From assembly GCA_030770545.1 (NCBI GenBank), contig CM061099.1, positions 18,377,501 to 18,441,500 on the forward strand: DNA of 64,000 nucleotides. The letters run 5' to 3'. Shown here in pieces: positions 26,558-38,338 of this stretch. This DNA is from Macropodus opercularis (taxonomy: Eukaryota; Chordata; Actinopteri; Anabantiformes; Osphronemidae). The position numbers and the translations under genes were made by a program. The first letter of the stretch is position 1, and the number at the start of each line of letters is the position of its first letter. Below the pieces are notes generated by a model that saw only the letters and a list, made by a program, of their open reading frames with translations, made no database searches and was not told the origin of the DNA.

Positions 26558-27748
26558 CTGGCAAATTAGAAAAAGCAAAATGGAAAAACATTTGAATATT
26601 CCAATTTAAGATATGTATTTCTATAATATACTAGAAAATAAATACAATGTTAAACAATCACTGACCTAAGTGTAAAGAGGACCACAAAACAGCACCAGTA
26701 CATGACAACAAAACACTCCTTTCTGTAACTGCATGTTTCCCCTGTGATGCAGAGCGACGAGGTGCCGCTACGACAGCCCGCAATCACCAAATCAACCATA
26801 TACTGAAGCGAAGGCACAACAGGTTTTGTCCAATCTTCACTCATTTCTTTAGAAAACATGTTAAATACTAGCTATTGTCTTTTACTGAACAATATTAGCA
26901 TACTTACTACACTGAAAAAGGTGCTCACAGCAAAATACACACATCTAAAGTGTTCTAGCATCTATAGTCCCTCTTCAACCAATGACCCAAACAACTTTCA
27001 CGGGATTAAAAACGGCAGAAAATTACCTCTGCAAATTGGCTAATGTGTCTAACGCTAAATGCTAATGCTACCTGGTTACCGTTACTAAGGACAAACTTAA
27101 ACCTAAACTTAGTAAACATAGCACCCTAAGTGGATAAAATACATTTTCGATTATATGGATAATATTCCTAAAACAATGCTGGCATACTGTGATAAATCCG
27201 ATCACTGAGTCCATACTCACTTTGGAAGATGATGCACTTTATCGTCCCGCCTGACCGCTCTACGTCTGTCTCTTCTTTGGCTCCTCACGACATCCCAGTA
27301 CAAACGACCAGTCCGCCCCCTAGCGGTAGCTGCCAGTCTTGCATTTAGTTTACGTGGCATGCAATGACGTGGAGCGTAGCACTGGGAACTAGTACATTAG
27401 ACAAAGCAAAAATGGAAAACATTTGAATATTCCACTTTAAATTATGCATTTCTGAAATATATTTAAAACTAAATATAAACACTGACAGGGCGGCCCAAAT
27501 GCTTAAGAAATTATCAGTGACACCACTATGACCACAAAACAGCATGAGTACATGACAACAAAATACTGGCGTTTCTGTGATTGCATGTGTGTGATGCAGA
27601 GCCACAATAGAGGCCGCTACGTCAGCCCACAATCACCACATCAACCATATAATGAAGCTAAGCACAACAGCTGTCGCCGGTGCTTCACTTACAGGACTTG
27701 CTTAGAAAATATGTTAAATAGCAATGGACCATTCCTTGACTCACAATG
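26428..27748 (-). repeat. 1.3 kb interspersed block, copy 3
   Basis: A full-length copy with the exon-like segment 26428-26557 intact. The minus strand at about 27220-27230 reads CAAA/GTGAGTATGG, a strong donor, after a TATA-like TTTGTACTGGG and a CpG-containing stretch, so a promoter and first exon are conceivable but unproven. Right-end junction TCACAATG is as in the other copies. Confidence 0.85.
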
Positions 27749-30700
27749 AAAAAAAAGGAAACTTACATTGATAGGGGGTCCCAGAATGCCAGGATTTTTA
27801 CTTCAAATCGGCATCACACACTGAGACCATTTCCTATCGTGCAACATAAAATGAAGAAAGTAATTAATAAAGACTTACCGTCACAGGGTGGCCAATAGTG
27901 CCAGCATGTGTCCTCAGACCTGCAAAACACGCTTTGACCATTCTTTAACATACAATGTAATACAACATGTTACATTGACAGGGGGTCCCAGAATGCCAGG
28001 ATTTTCAATTGACCTGGCATCACACACTGGGACCATTCCCTGTATTAAAATGAAAAAAAAAAAAACAATAACCTTACTTTGATGGTGGTCCCAGAATACC
28101 AAGATTTTCAGTTGACCTGGCATCACACACTGGGACCGTTCCCTGTCTTAAAATGAAAAAAAAAAACAATAACCTTACTTTGATGGGGGTCCCAGAATAC
28201 CAAGATTTTAAGATTGACCTGGCATCACACACTGGGACCATTCCCTGTCTTACAATGTAAAAAAAGGAAACTTGCGTTGACAGGGGGTCCCAGAATGCTA
28301 GGATTTTTACTTCGACCTGGCATCACACACTGGGACCATTTCATATCGTACAACATAAAGTATAGAAATTAATAAATAAAGACTTACCGTTACAGGGTGG
28401 CCAAAAGTGCCAGAATTTGTCCTAGGACCTGCAAAACACGCTTTGACCATTCCCTAACATACAATGTAATACAACATGTTACATTGACAGGAGGTCCCAG
28501 AATGCTAGGATTTTTACTTCGACCTGGCATCACACACTGGGACCATTCCCCGTCTTACAATCCAATACACAAAATAAAAAAAAACAACAACCTTACATTG
28601 ATAGGGGGTCCCAGAATGCCAGGATTTTCAGTTTGACCTGGCATCACATACTGGGACCATTCCCTGTCTTACAATGAAAAAAAAGGAAACTTACGTTGAC
28701 AGGGTGTCCCAGAATGCCAGGACTATACCCCCAACCTGGCATCACACACTGGGACCATTCCTTGTCTTACAATCCAATACACAAAATAAAAAAAAAAAAT
28801 ACCTTACATTGATAGGGGGTCCCAGAATGCCAGGATTTTTACTTCGACCTGGCATCACACACTGGGACCACTTCCTATCGTGCAACTAAAAGTGAAGGAA
28901 TCAATTAATAAAGACTTACCGTCACAGGGTGGCCAATAGTGCCAGCATTTGTCCTAGGACCTGCGAAACACGCTTTGACCATTCCCTAACATACAATGTA
29001 ATACAACATGTTACATTGACAGGAGGTCCCAGAATACCAGGATTTTCAGTTGACCTGGCATCACACACTGGGACCATTTCCTATCTTACAATGAAAAAAA
29101 ACAATAACCTTACTTTGATAGGGGGTCCCAGAATGCCAGGATTTTTACTTCGACCTGGCATCACACACTGGGACCATTTCCTATCGTGCAACTAAAAGTA
29201 TAGAAATTAATAAATAAAGACTTACCGTTACAGGGTGGCCAATAGTGCCAGCATTTGTCCTCAGACCTGCAAAACACACTTTGACCATTCCCTAACATAC
29301 AATGTAATACAACATGTTACATTGACAGGAGGTCTCAGAATACCAGGATTTTCAGTTTGACCTGGCATCACACACTGGGACCATTCCCTGTCTTACAATG
29401 AAAAAAAAGGAAACTTACGTTGACAGGGGGTCCCAGAATGCCAGGATTTCAAGATTGACCTGGCATCACACACTGGGACCATTTCCTATCACGCAACATA
29501 AAGTATAGAAATTGTTAATTAATGAAGACTTACCGTCACAGGGTGGCCAATAGTGCCAGCATTTGTCCTCAGACCTGCAAAACACGCTTTGACCATTCCC
29601 TAACATACAATGTAATACAACATGTTACATTGACAGGGGGTCCCAGAATGCCAGGATTTTCAGTTTGACCTGGAATCACACACTGGGACCATTCCCTGTC
29701 TTGAAATGAAAAAAAAGGAAACTTACGTTGACAGGGGGTCCCAGAATGCCAGGACTATACCCCCAACCTGGCATCACACACTGGGACCATTCCCTGTCTT
29801 ACAATGCAATAAACAAAATAAAAAAAACAATAACCTTATATTGATAGGGGGTCCCAGAATGCCAGGATTTTTACTTCGACCTGGCATCACACACTGAGAC
29901 CATTTCCTATCGTGCAACATAAAGTACAGAAATTAATAAATAAAGACTTACCGTTACAGGGTGGCCAATAGTGCCAGCATTTGTCCTAGGACCTGCAAAA
30001 CACGCTTTGACCATTCCCTAACATACAATGTAATACAACATGTTACATTGACAGGGGGTCCCAGAAAGCCAGAATTTTTACTTCGACCTGGCATCACACA
30101 CTGGGACCATTCCCTGTCTTACAATGAAAAAAAAGGAAACTTACGTTGACAGGGGATCCCAGAATGCCAGGACTATACCCCCAACCTGGCATCACACACT
30201 GGGACTATTCGCTGTCTTACAATGCAATACACAAAATTAAAGAAACAAACATTAACCTTACTTTGATAGGGGATCCCAGAATGCCAGGATGTTTACTTCG
30301 ACCTGACATCACACACTGGGACCATTCCCTGTCTTAAAATGAAAAAAAAAACAATAACCTTACTTTGATAGGGGGTCCCAGAATGCCAGGATGTTTACTT
30401 CGACCTGGCATCACACACTGGGACCATTTCCTATCGTGCAACTTAAAGTATAGAAATTAATAAATAAAGACTTACCGTTACAGGGTGGCCAATAGTGCCA
30501 GCATTTGTCCTCAGACCTGCAAAACACGCTTTGACCATTCCCTAATATACAATGTAATAATACAACATGTTACATTGATAGGGGGTCCCAGAATGCCAGG
30601 ATTTTTAGTTCGACCTGACATCACACACTGGGACCATTCCCTGTCTTACAATGAAAAAAAAAGGAAACTTAAGTTGACAGGGTGTCCCAGAATGCCAGGA

Positions 30701-33429
30701 CTATACCCCCAACCTGGCATCACACACTGGGACCATTCCCTGTCTTACAATGCAATACAGAAAATAAAAAAAAACAATAACCTTATATTGATAGGGGGTC
30801 CCAGAATGCCAGGATTTTTACTTCGACCTGGCATCACACACTGGGACCATTTCCTATCGTGCAACATAAAGTAAAGAAATTAATAAATAAAGACTTACCG
30901 TCACAGGGTGGCCAATAGTGCCAGCATTTGTCCTAGGACCTGCGAAACACGCTTTGACCATTCCCTAACATACAATGTAATACAACATGTTACATTGACA
31001 GGAGGTCCCAGAATACCAGGATTTTCAGTTGACCTGGCATCACACGCTGGGACCATTCCCTGTCTTACAATGCAATACACAAAATTAAAAAAACAAACAA
31101 TAACCTTAAATTGACAGGGGGTCCCAGAATACCAAGATTTTCAGTTGACCTGGCATCACACACTGGGACCATTCCCTGTCTTACAATGAAAAAAAAGGAA
31201 ACTTACGTTGACAGGGGGTCCCAGAATGCCAGGACTATACCCACAACCTGGCATCACACACTGGGACTATTCGCTGTCTTACAATGCAATACACAAAATA
31301 AAAAAAACAATAACCTTATATTGATAGGGGGTCCCAGAATGCCAGGATTTTTACTTCGACCTGGCATCACACAGTGGGACCATTTCCTATCGTGCAACAT
31401 AAAGTATAGAAATTAATTATTAAAGACTTACCGTTACAGGGTGGCCAATAGTGCCAGCATTTGTCCTAGGACCTGCAAAACACACTTTGACCATTCCCTA
31501 ACATACAATGTAATACAACATGTTACATTGACAGGGGGTCCCAGAATGCCAGGATTTTTACTTCGACCTGGCATCACACACTGGGACTATTCGCTGCCTT
31601 ACAATGCAATACACAAAATTAAAGAAACAAACAATAACCTTACATTGACAGGGGGTCCCAGAATGCCAGGATTTCAAGATTGACCTGGCATCACACACTG
31701 GGAACATTCCCTGTCTTACAATAAAAAAAAAGGAAACTTACGTTGACAGGGGGTCCCAGAATGCCAGGATTTTTACTTCGACCTGGCATCACACACTGGG
31801 ACCATTTCCTATCTTGCAACATAAAGTATAGAAATTAATAAATAAAGACTTACCGTTACAGGGTGGCTAATAGTGCCAGCATTTGTCCTAGGACCTGCAA
31901 AACACACTTTGACCATTCCCTAACATACAATGTAATACAACATGTTACATTGACAGGAGGTCTCAGAATACCAGGATTTTCAGTTGACCTGGCATCACAC
32001 ACTGGGACCATTCCCTGTCTTACAATGAAAAAAAAGGAAACTTACGTTGACAGGGGGTCCCAGAATGCCAGGACTATACCCTCAACCTGGCATCACACAC
32101 TGGGACCATTCCCTGTCTTACAATGCAATACACAAAATAAAAAAAACAATAACCTTATATTGATAGGGGGTCCCAGAATGCCAGGATTTTTACTTCGACC
32201 TGGCATCACACACTGAGACCATTTCCTATCGTGCAACATAAAGTACAGAAATTAATAAATAAAGACTTACCGTTACAGGGTGGCCAATAGTGCCAGCATT
32301 TGTCCTAGGACCTGCAAAACACGCTTTGACCATTCCCTAACATACAATGTAATACAACATCTTACATTGATAGGGGGTCCCAGAATGCCAGGATTTTCAG
32401 TTTGACCTGGAATCACACACTGGGACCATTCCCTGTCTTACAATGAAAAAAAAAGGAAACTTACGTTGACAGGGTGTCCCAGAATGCCAGGACTATACCC
32501 CCAACCTGGCATCACACACTGGGACTATTCGCTGTCTTACAATGCAATACACAAAATTAAAGAAACAAACAATAACCTTACATTGACAGGAGGTCCCAGA
32601 ATACCAAGATTTTCAGTTGACCTGGCATCAAACGCTGGGACCATTCCCTGTCTTACAATGAAAAAAAACAATAACCTTACTTTGATAGGGGGTCCCAGAA
32701 TGCCAGGATTTTTACTTCGACCTGGCATCACACACTGGGACCATTTCCTATCGTGCAACTTAAAGTATAGAAATTAATAAATAAAGACTTACCGTTACAG
32801 GGTGGCCAATAGTGCCAGCATTTGTCCTCAGACCTGCAAAACACACTTAGACCATTCCCTAACATACAATGTAATACAACATGTTACATTGACAGGAGGT
32901 CCCAGAATGCCAGGATTTTCAGTTGACCTGGCATCACACACTGGGACCATTCCCTGTCTTACAATGCAATACAGAAAAAAAATAAATAAATAACCTTACA
33001 TTGATAGGGGATCCCAGAATGCCAGGATTTTCAGTTTAACCTGGCATCACACACTGGGACCATTTCCTATCGTGCAACTAAAAGTGAAGAAATCAATTAA
33101 TACAGACTTACCGTCACAGGGTGGCCAATAGTGCCAGCATTTGTCCTCAGACCTGCAAAACACACTTAGACCATTCCCTGTCTTACAATGAAAAAAAAGG
33201 AAACTTACGTTGAAAGGGGGTCCCAGAATGCCAGGACTATACCCCCAACCTGGCATCACACACTGGGACCATTCCCTGTCTTACAATCCAATACACAAAA
33301 TAAAAAAAACAATAACCTTACATTGATAGGCGATCCCAGAATGCCAGGATTTTTACTTCGACCTGGCATCGCACACTGGAACCATTTCCTATCGTGCAAA
33401 ATCAAGGAATTCAATTAATAAAGACTTAC
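27749..33429. repeat. Satellite array, segment 5
   Basis: A/B modules and spacers as elsewhere. No gene is seen. Confidence 0.95.
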
Positions 33430-34750
33430 CTTCATAAATGCTGTCTTTTTTTCCTGGGATGTCGGGCAAAACCAAAGAGCAGTCTGCCTCATAGCGGTAG
33501 CAAGGAGCCATGCATTTAGTTTGCATAGTACGCAATGATGAGGAGCGCAGCCTTGGGAACTGGCAAATTAGAAAAAGCAAAATGGAAAAACATTTGAATA
33601 TTCCAATTTAAGATATGTATTTCTATAAAATACTAGAAAATAAATACAATGTTAAACAATCACTGACCTAAGTGTAAAGAGGACCACAAAACAGCACCAG
33701 TACATGACAACAAAACACTCCTTTCTGTAACTGCATGTTTCCCCTGTGATGCAGAGCGAAGAGGTGCCGCTACGACAGCCCGCAATCACCAAATCAACCA
33801 TATACTGAAGCGAAAGCACAACAGGTTTTGTCCAATCTTCACTCATTTCTTTAGAAAACATGTTAAATACTAGCTATTGTCTTTTACTGAACAATATTAG
33901 CATACTTACTACACTGAAAAAGGTGCTCACAGCAAAATACACACATCTAAAGTGTTCTAGCATCTATAGTCCCTCTTCAACCAATGACCCAAACAACTTT
34001 CACGGGATTAAAAACGGCAGAAAATTACCTCTGCAAATTGGCTAATGTGTCTCACGCTAAATGCTAATGCTACCTGGTTACCGTTACTAAGGACAAACTT
34101 AAACCTAAACTTAGTAAACATAGCACCCTAAGTGGATAAAATACATTTTCGATTATATGGATAATATTCCTAAAACAATGCTGGCATACTGTGATAAATC
34201 CGATCACTGAGTCCATACTCACTTTGGAAGATGATGCACTTTATCGTCCCGCCTGACCGCTCTACGTCTGTCTCTTCTTTGGCTCCTCACGACATCCCAG
34301 TACAAACGACCAGTCCGCCCCCTAGCGGTAGCTACCAGTCTTGCATTTAGTTTACGTGGCATGCAATGACGTGGAGCGTAGCCCTGGGAACTAGTACATT
34401 AGACAAAGCAAAAATGGAAAACATTTGAATATTCCACTTTAAATTATGCATTTCTGAAATATATTTAAAACTAAATATAAACACTGACAGGGCGGCCCAA
34501 ATGCTTAAGAAATTATCAGTGACACCACTATGACCACAAAACAGCATGAGTACATGACAACAAAATACTGGCGTTTCTGTGATTGCATGTGTGTGATGCA
34601 GAGCCACAATAGAGGCCGCTACGTCAGCCCACAATCACCACATCAACCATATAATGAAGCTAAGCACAACAGCTGTCGCCGGTGCTTCACTTACAGGACT
34701 TGCTTAGAAAATATGTTAAATAGCAATGGACCATTCCTTGACTCACAATG
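33430..34750 (-). repeat. 1.3 kb interspersed block, copy 4
   Basis: A full-length copy directly upstream (in plus coordinates) of the provirus-bearing satellite. Small private changes are visible (CGAAGAGG for CGACGAGG near 33758, TCTCACGC for TCTAACGC near 34051). Confidence 0.85.
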
Positions 34751-34959
34751 AAAAAAAAGGAAACTTACATTGATAGGGGGTCCCAGAATGCCAGGATTTT
34801 TACTTCGAATCGGCATCACACACTGAGACCATTTCCTATCGTGCAACATAAAATGAAGAAAGTAATTAATAAAAACTTACCATTACAGGGTGGCCAATAG
34901 TTCCAGCATTTGTCTTAGGACCTGCAAAACACGCTTTGACCATTCCCTAACATACAATG
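34751..34959. repeat. Satellite stub left of the provirus
   Basis: One A module, the 45-nt-type spacer and most of a B module, cut at CATACAATG by the provirus. The interrupted B-to-A junction resumes at 52178. Confidence 0.95.
34956..34959. other. Target-site duplication AATG, left copy
   Basis: AATG precedes the LTR here and AATG follows the other LTR at 52178-52181. Removing the element and one copy restores the satellite consensus CATACAATGTAATACAAC seen throughout the array, which confirms a 4-bp duplication. Confidence 0.95.
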
Positions 34960-35448
34960 TGTTTGTTACCCTGACCCTCTAGTACAAGAGAGTAGGCCAG
35001 CCCTCACATTAAAGTGGTTAATTTATCAGCCTGCCTGGGGTTTAACAGTACAGGTTTCTATTCTAGGCTGAGGCGAAGGAATTCATCCAGCTAATTCACT
35101 ACCTTCTTCCCAGTGTCCCCCCTGCTTGCGCTAACATCAGCACCTGTATAGACCAGAAAATTACAGATACCAATGAGTCACCCTGGTTAACGGCAGCTTC
35201 CTTCTTAAAGTAACAGTTGTTGTGGTTGCTGGAATAAGTTTTGGTGATAAGTATACTTTTACCACACAGGAGGTGTTAATTTCGGGTCTAGACTAAACCG
35301 ACAAGAGCTTTCATCATGTGAGCCTGGCTTAGTCACACACGATCGGATACTTTTACGTCAACGAGGAGAGGCTACGAGCACTTTGAAGAAACCCTTATTA
35401 AAGACAATTAAGGCAAGGAAGCTTTTACTTTAACTGCAGATGTGGTAC

Positions 35449-35454
35449 TTTATT
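35449..35454 (-). terminator. Poly(A) signal AATAAA in the 3' LTR
   Basis: Plus-strand TTTATT reads AATAAA in element sense, about 400 nt downstream of the TATA box. It would end genomic and subgenomic viral RNA. The equivalent in the 5' LTR is at 50769-50774. Confidence 0.65.
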
Positions 35455-35853
35455 TAGCAGATGCAAAAGCTAACAGCAAGTAATAAAAATTGATTAAAAT
35501 ATCAAGATTACACTGTATTGAGTATATAGGTAACTATTCTTGCCCTATGGTGCTACTCTACTCACAACCCCTTTTGAAGTCTAAGGCTGGTTGAAGAGTG
35601 GGCACGACACAGGTGTGAAGATTGTTGGCTGAGAGTCTCTGGGTTGGAAACTGAGGCCCAGCTGTAGATCTTCTCCGTGATGCTTCATGCTCCGTCATGC
35701 GCCGGGGCAAAACTGCACAAGGGGCAGTCAGGCCGTGAGGCCGATTTCTGCTTTGGATCTCCTCTCTTCCACTGCTTCTCAGTTTTTTGGTTCAGACTGA
35801 CAGAGGGTCCCCCTGCAACAGTGAGCAATCTGCCCAACCAGCCAAAATCCAGG

Positions 35854-35862
35854 ATTTTTATA
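35854..35862 (-). promoter_or_regulatory. TATA box in the LTR (TATAAAAAT), 3' copy
   Basis: Element-sense TATAAAAAT lies about 1 kb into the LTR, a reasonable U3 length. In the 3' LTR it is not expected to drive the virus. The functional counterpart is at 51174-51182. Confidence 0.6.
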
Positions 35863-36415
35863 CTAAATTTTAGCTATGTCATCTTCCTGTCTCCTCCTTA
35901 ATCATAAACATAAAATCACATCTGTAGCATCATTGGTGGTTTACAGGCACAGTAAGTTGATGCTTAGCGCGTGTTCAACCTTCATCAACCAATGGCAGGA
36001 CAGTATTCACACGTGAACAGACATGATCTAATCCCCGTCTCATCCCTGGTCAGAGATGCTGTTCTTCATGTTCTTCCCATCCCCCATCACATCCTCCTGG
36101 CCCTTCTGGTACTTTCCACCGGCCCTGTACTTCCTTAATATTTAGCTGATGCACACAGAAATTATTTTGATTGACCTTTTACTTCATTCATTTAACACTT
36201 TTGAGCGTTGTTTCAACCTGGTCACAGTTCATCTGATTTCATCCTTAAAAATCAAACACATTTGATTAACAAACATCATTTTTGTTAAGGAATCAGCAAT
36301 AGTAATTATTTTGAGTACTTATAAACTCATCACATTGCTATACTTTATAACAATCATCATAAGTATAGTGTAAAATCATATAGTTGAGTACAATTATGGT
36401 TTAACTATTAAAACT

Positions 36416-37354
36416 TCAAACTTCATCTAAAATTTCCCACTCTCCTAACAAACTGTTTGCTTGCACAGACTTCTCTCCCTTCTCTCTATTTTTGGGTTCT
36501 GATGTTCCTAACTTTGGTGACATGCAGCCGACTTCCATCACAACTTCTTTTTCCTCTAGCTGCTGCTGGGGTCGCACCGCCCTCTCCATGGCAACCACTC
36601 TCTCAGGGGATATCTGCTTAGGATGATCATGTTGTTTCCTCTGTAAAGGCTTTCTATAACGCATATTTTGCCCCTGCTCACTCCATCTGCTCCTTTTAGG
36701 ACAGACAGGCTCTTGCTCGGCATTTCCCTTTTCTTCCTTCTCGCTCTGAGGCTGATAAGGCCTGAAATGCTTACACAGCTCCTCACAGGGTGCTTCCTCA
36801 TTTCTTTGTTGTAATTTACCCATACCCTCGATGTCCATTTCTCTGGGCTCATCGACACCCCCTCCATGGACTCGAAGGTATGGGTTGCACCTGCTGTCCT
36901 CCCCGGGTGGCATCCTGAGCCCTCTGGCAGACACTGCAACATCTCTGTACTGAATCCAGGAAACTCCCTCTGGCTCATCAACTTTCCTCCAGATCATAGC
37001 CCCATTGGGAAGATGCACAGTGTAGATCTTAATTTTCTGTCCCAGAGTCCACTCCTTCACATTCACAGGGCAGTAGGTCAGCTTCCCATACGAGGTGGGC
37101 TGAATCGACAGACAGCCTTGGCCTCTGCGACTTTTCACAGATGTTCGAATGCAACGGCCTTTTCTCTCTAAAATCATCAAAATGTCGTCATCATCTAATC
37201 CCAAACAAGTGTTTCCAGGGGAGCGTAGCACTCCAATGATGTCATGCATTCCTGTGTTGTCAATGCAGCTAGAGCATTTGACTCCGGCATCTGTCACCCA
37301 CAGGCTTCCACTTTTCTCGGGAGAGAATCCACAGGTAGTGCAACTGGTATTAGT
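36416..37354 (-). CDS. 3' accessory ORF, zinc-ribbon-like, extends into U3 (probably spliced)
   Basis: The frame is open from the codon after a TGA at 37448-37450 down to the stop at 36416. It has no ATG before the residue encoded at about 37249, so a spliced start is likely. A good acceptor (CTGTTTGTTCACAG) would open the exon at 37354. From there the frame has a Cys-x2-Cys pair and, 18 residues later, another (CTTC and CSSC), a zinc-ribbon-like spacing. A highly charged C-terminal half has basic runs near CPKRSRW. The final 147 codons lie inside the LTR, and the polypurine tract is itself coding (GGG). Placement recalls Nef, Sag or foamy Bet-type genes. A nuclear regulator such as a transactivator is my guess; no homologue is recognised. 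Confidence 0.65.
   Translation of the reverse strand, partial: TNTSCTTCGFSPEKSGSLWVTDAGVKCSSCIDNTGMHDIIGVLRSPGNTCLGLDDDDILMILERKGRCIRTSVKSRRGQGCLSIQPTSYGKLTYCPVNVKEWTLGQKIKIYTVHLPNGAMIWRKVDEPEGVSWIQYRDVAVSARGLRMPPGEDSRCNPYLRVHGGGVDEPREMDIEGMGKLQQRNEEAPCEELCKHFRPYQPQSEKEEKGNAEQEPVCPKRSRWSEQGQNMRYRKPLQRKQHDHPKQISPERVVAMERAVRPQQQLEEKEVVMEVGCMSPKLGTSEPKNREKGEKSVQANSLLGEWEILDEV
36858..36865 (-). promoter_or_regulatory. Polypurine tract
   Basis: Element-sense GGAGGGGG abuts the TG of the 3' LTR and would prime plus-strand DNA synthesis. It is short (8 purines) and lies inside the last ORF. Confidence 0.8.
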
Positions 37355-37450
37355 CTGTGAACAAACAGCAGGCCGTTGATTACTTTGTGTGATTACATTT
37401 CTTAAGCGTTTGCAAGCAAAGCCAGCCCTTTTTCTTTCAGAGCAATTTCA

Positions 37451-38257
37451 TTATTGAGAGACCCCCCTCACAGCTGGAATTGCCAACTCCTCATAGATAT
37501 GCTCCACTCTTTGAACTCTCGGGGGAGGCATAGGTCGAACAAACTGAATGGGACGGTCAGGCTGTGTCCCCGCTGCAGAATCTTCACTGGCCGGCTGGGG
37601 GAATAAATAGCCATACAAAATGAACCACAAAATCAGTGGAAGATTCGTGGTGCACTTCAGCAGGCACATAACGCTCAACGCTCCCCAACCTATTCCCCAG
37701 ACACAGAGGCGAACCAGCTTCTTCACCCAAATTGCGGCTTTGTTGGTGCGCAGCTGAAGCACTTGTGTCATCATGTAGGACAGTAGCCCGATCACAATCA
37801 GTCCTTCTGCCCCGAGGTTCACCCAATACATGTACTCTGACCACAGTGAAGCCACATCCAGTGATAACCAGCCGGTTAACACGATGCCTCTGACCAGGCC
37901 TTGTTTGGTAGTATCCACTCTCATGCGGCCGAGCATGAAAGCTACGAACCAGGAGGTTGTGTAGTCCATCCGGCGTTGCAGAATATTCTTCACTACCACA
38001 TGGAGAGCACCTTCCAGTAGGCCGATTACCCGAAGGGCATGGTTCATGGTCCACGACCCCGTACAGCAGTATATCAGCCAAATGAGCTCCAAAATCACAA
38101 ATTCAGCTGTACTTACGCCTGTATTGGGGTTAATGGTTGAGTTGGCAGTGGTCATAGCATCAGGCAGGGTGACATTCAGCCAGGATGTTGTCCAAACACC
38201 TGTGCTAGGCTGCAGGCTGTTTGTCCAGGATTTCTTGCATGGAGGGTTAGTAGTCAT
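37451..38257 (-). CDS. 268-aa multi-pass membrane accessory protein
   Basis: ATG at 38257, 81 nt after env ends. The N-terminal 45 residues are polar with sequons NVT and NST. Then come about six or seven hydrophobic stretches, for example FVILELIWLIYCC, LIVIGLLSYMM, LVRLCVWGIGWGALSVMCLL and LPLILWFILYGYLF. The last 50 residues form a soluble tail with a proline run (MPPPRV) and a tyrosine motif (YEEL) that could recruit sorting or signalling proteins. A polytopic protein is very unusual for a retrovirus. It ends TAA and is followed at once by TGA, in the same frame as the next ORF. It would need a spliced mRNA. No homologue is recognised. Confidence 0.75.
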   Translation of the reverse strand: MTTNPPCKKSWTNSLQPSTGVWTTSWLNVTLPDAMTTANSTINPNTGVSTAEFVILELIWLIYCCTGSWTMNHALRVIGLLEGALHVVVKNILQRRMDYTTSWFVAFMLGRMRVDTTKQGLVRGIVLTGWLSLDVASLWSEYMYWVNLGAEGLIVIGLLSYMMTQVLQLRTNKAAIWVKKLVRLCVWGIGWGALSVMCLLKCTTNLPLILWFILYGYLFPQPASEDSAAGTQPDRPIQFVRPMPPPRVQRVEHIYEELAIPAVRGVSQ

Positions 38258-38338
38258 GATGAGGTTATCTCTCTTGCTTCTGATGTTTGCTCGTCAGGGT
38301 CAGGGCTGAATGAGGATAGCACTTCCGTACATCCTTTC

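Larger units (their letters stand above)
34960..36857 (-). repeat. 3' LTR
   Basis: 1,898 bp, constant offset of 15,320 to the 5' LTR with no indel. In element sense it starts TGTCGATGAGCCC and ends GGTAACAAACA. The first 442 bp (36416-36857) are coding for the last ORF. From the TATA and AATAAA positions I estimate U3 at about 1.0 kb, R at about 0.4 kb and U5 at about 0.47 kb; the exact start and poly(A) sites are not visible. Confidence 0.97.

Noticed and set aside
1..34959. Dozens of plus-strand ORFs of 60-130 aa beginning MANSASICP or MTGGPRMPG
   Set aside because: They recur only because the satellite recurs, have no family features, and break wherever A-run lengths change.
35677..35901. 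74-aa plus-strand ORF in the LTR (also at 50997-51221)
   Set aside because: Antisense to the element, covers the TATA region, and has no protein features.
36556..36981. 141-aa minus-strand ORF overlapping the 3' accessory ORF
   Set aside because: Alternative frame of the zinc-ribbon-like ORF; nothing supports its use.
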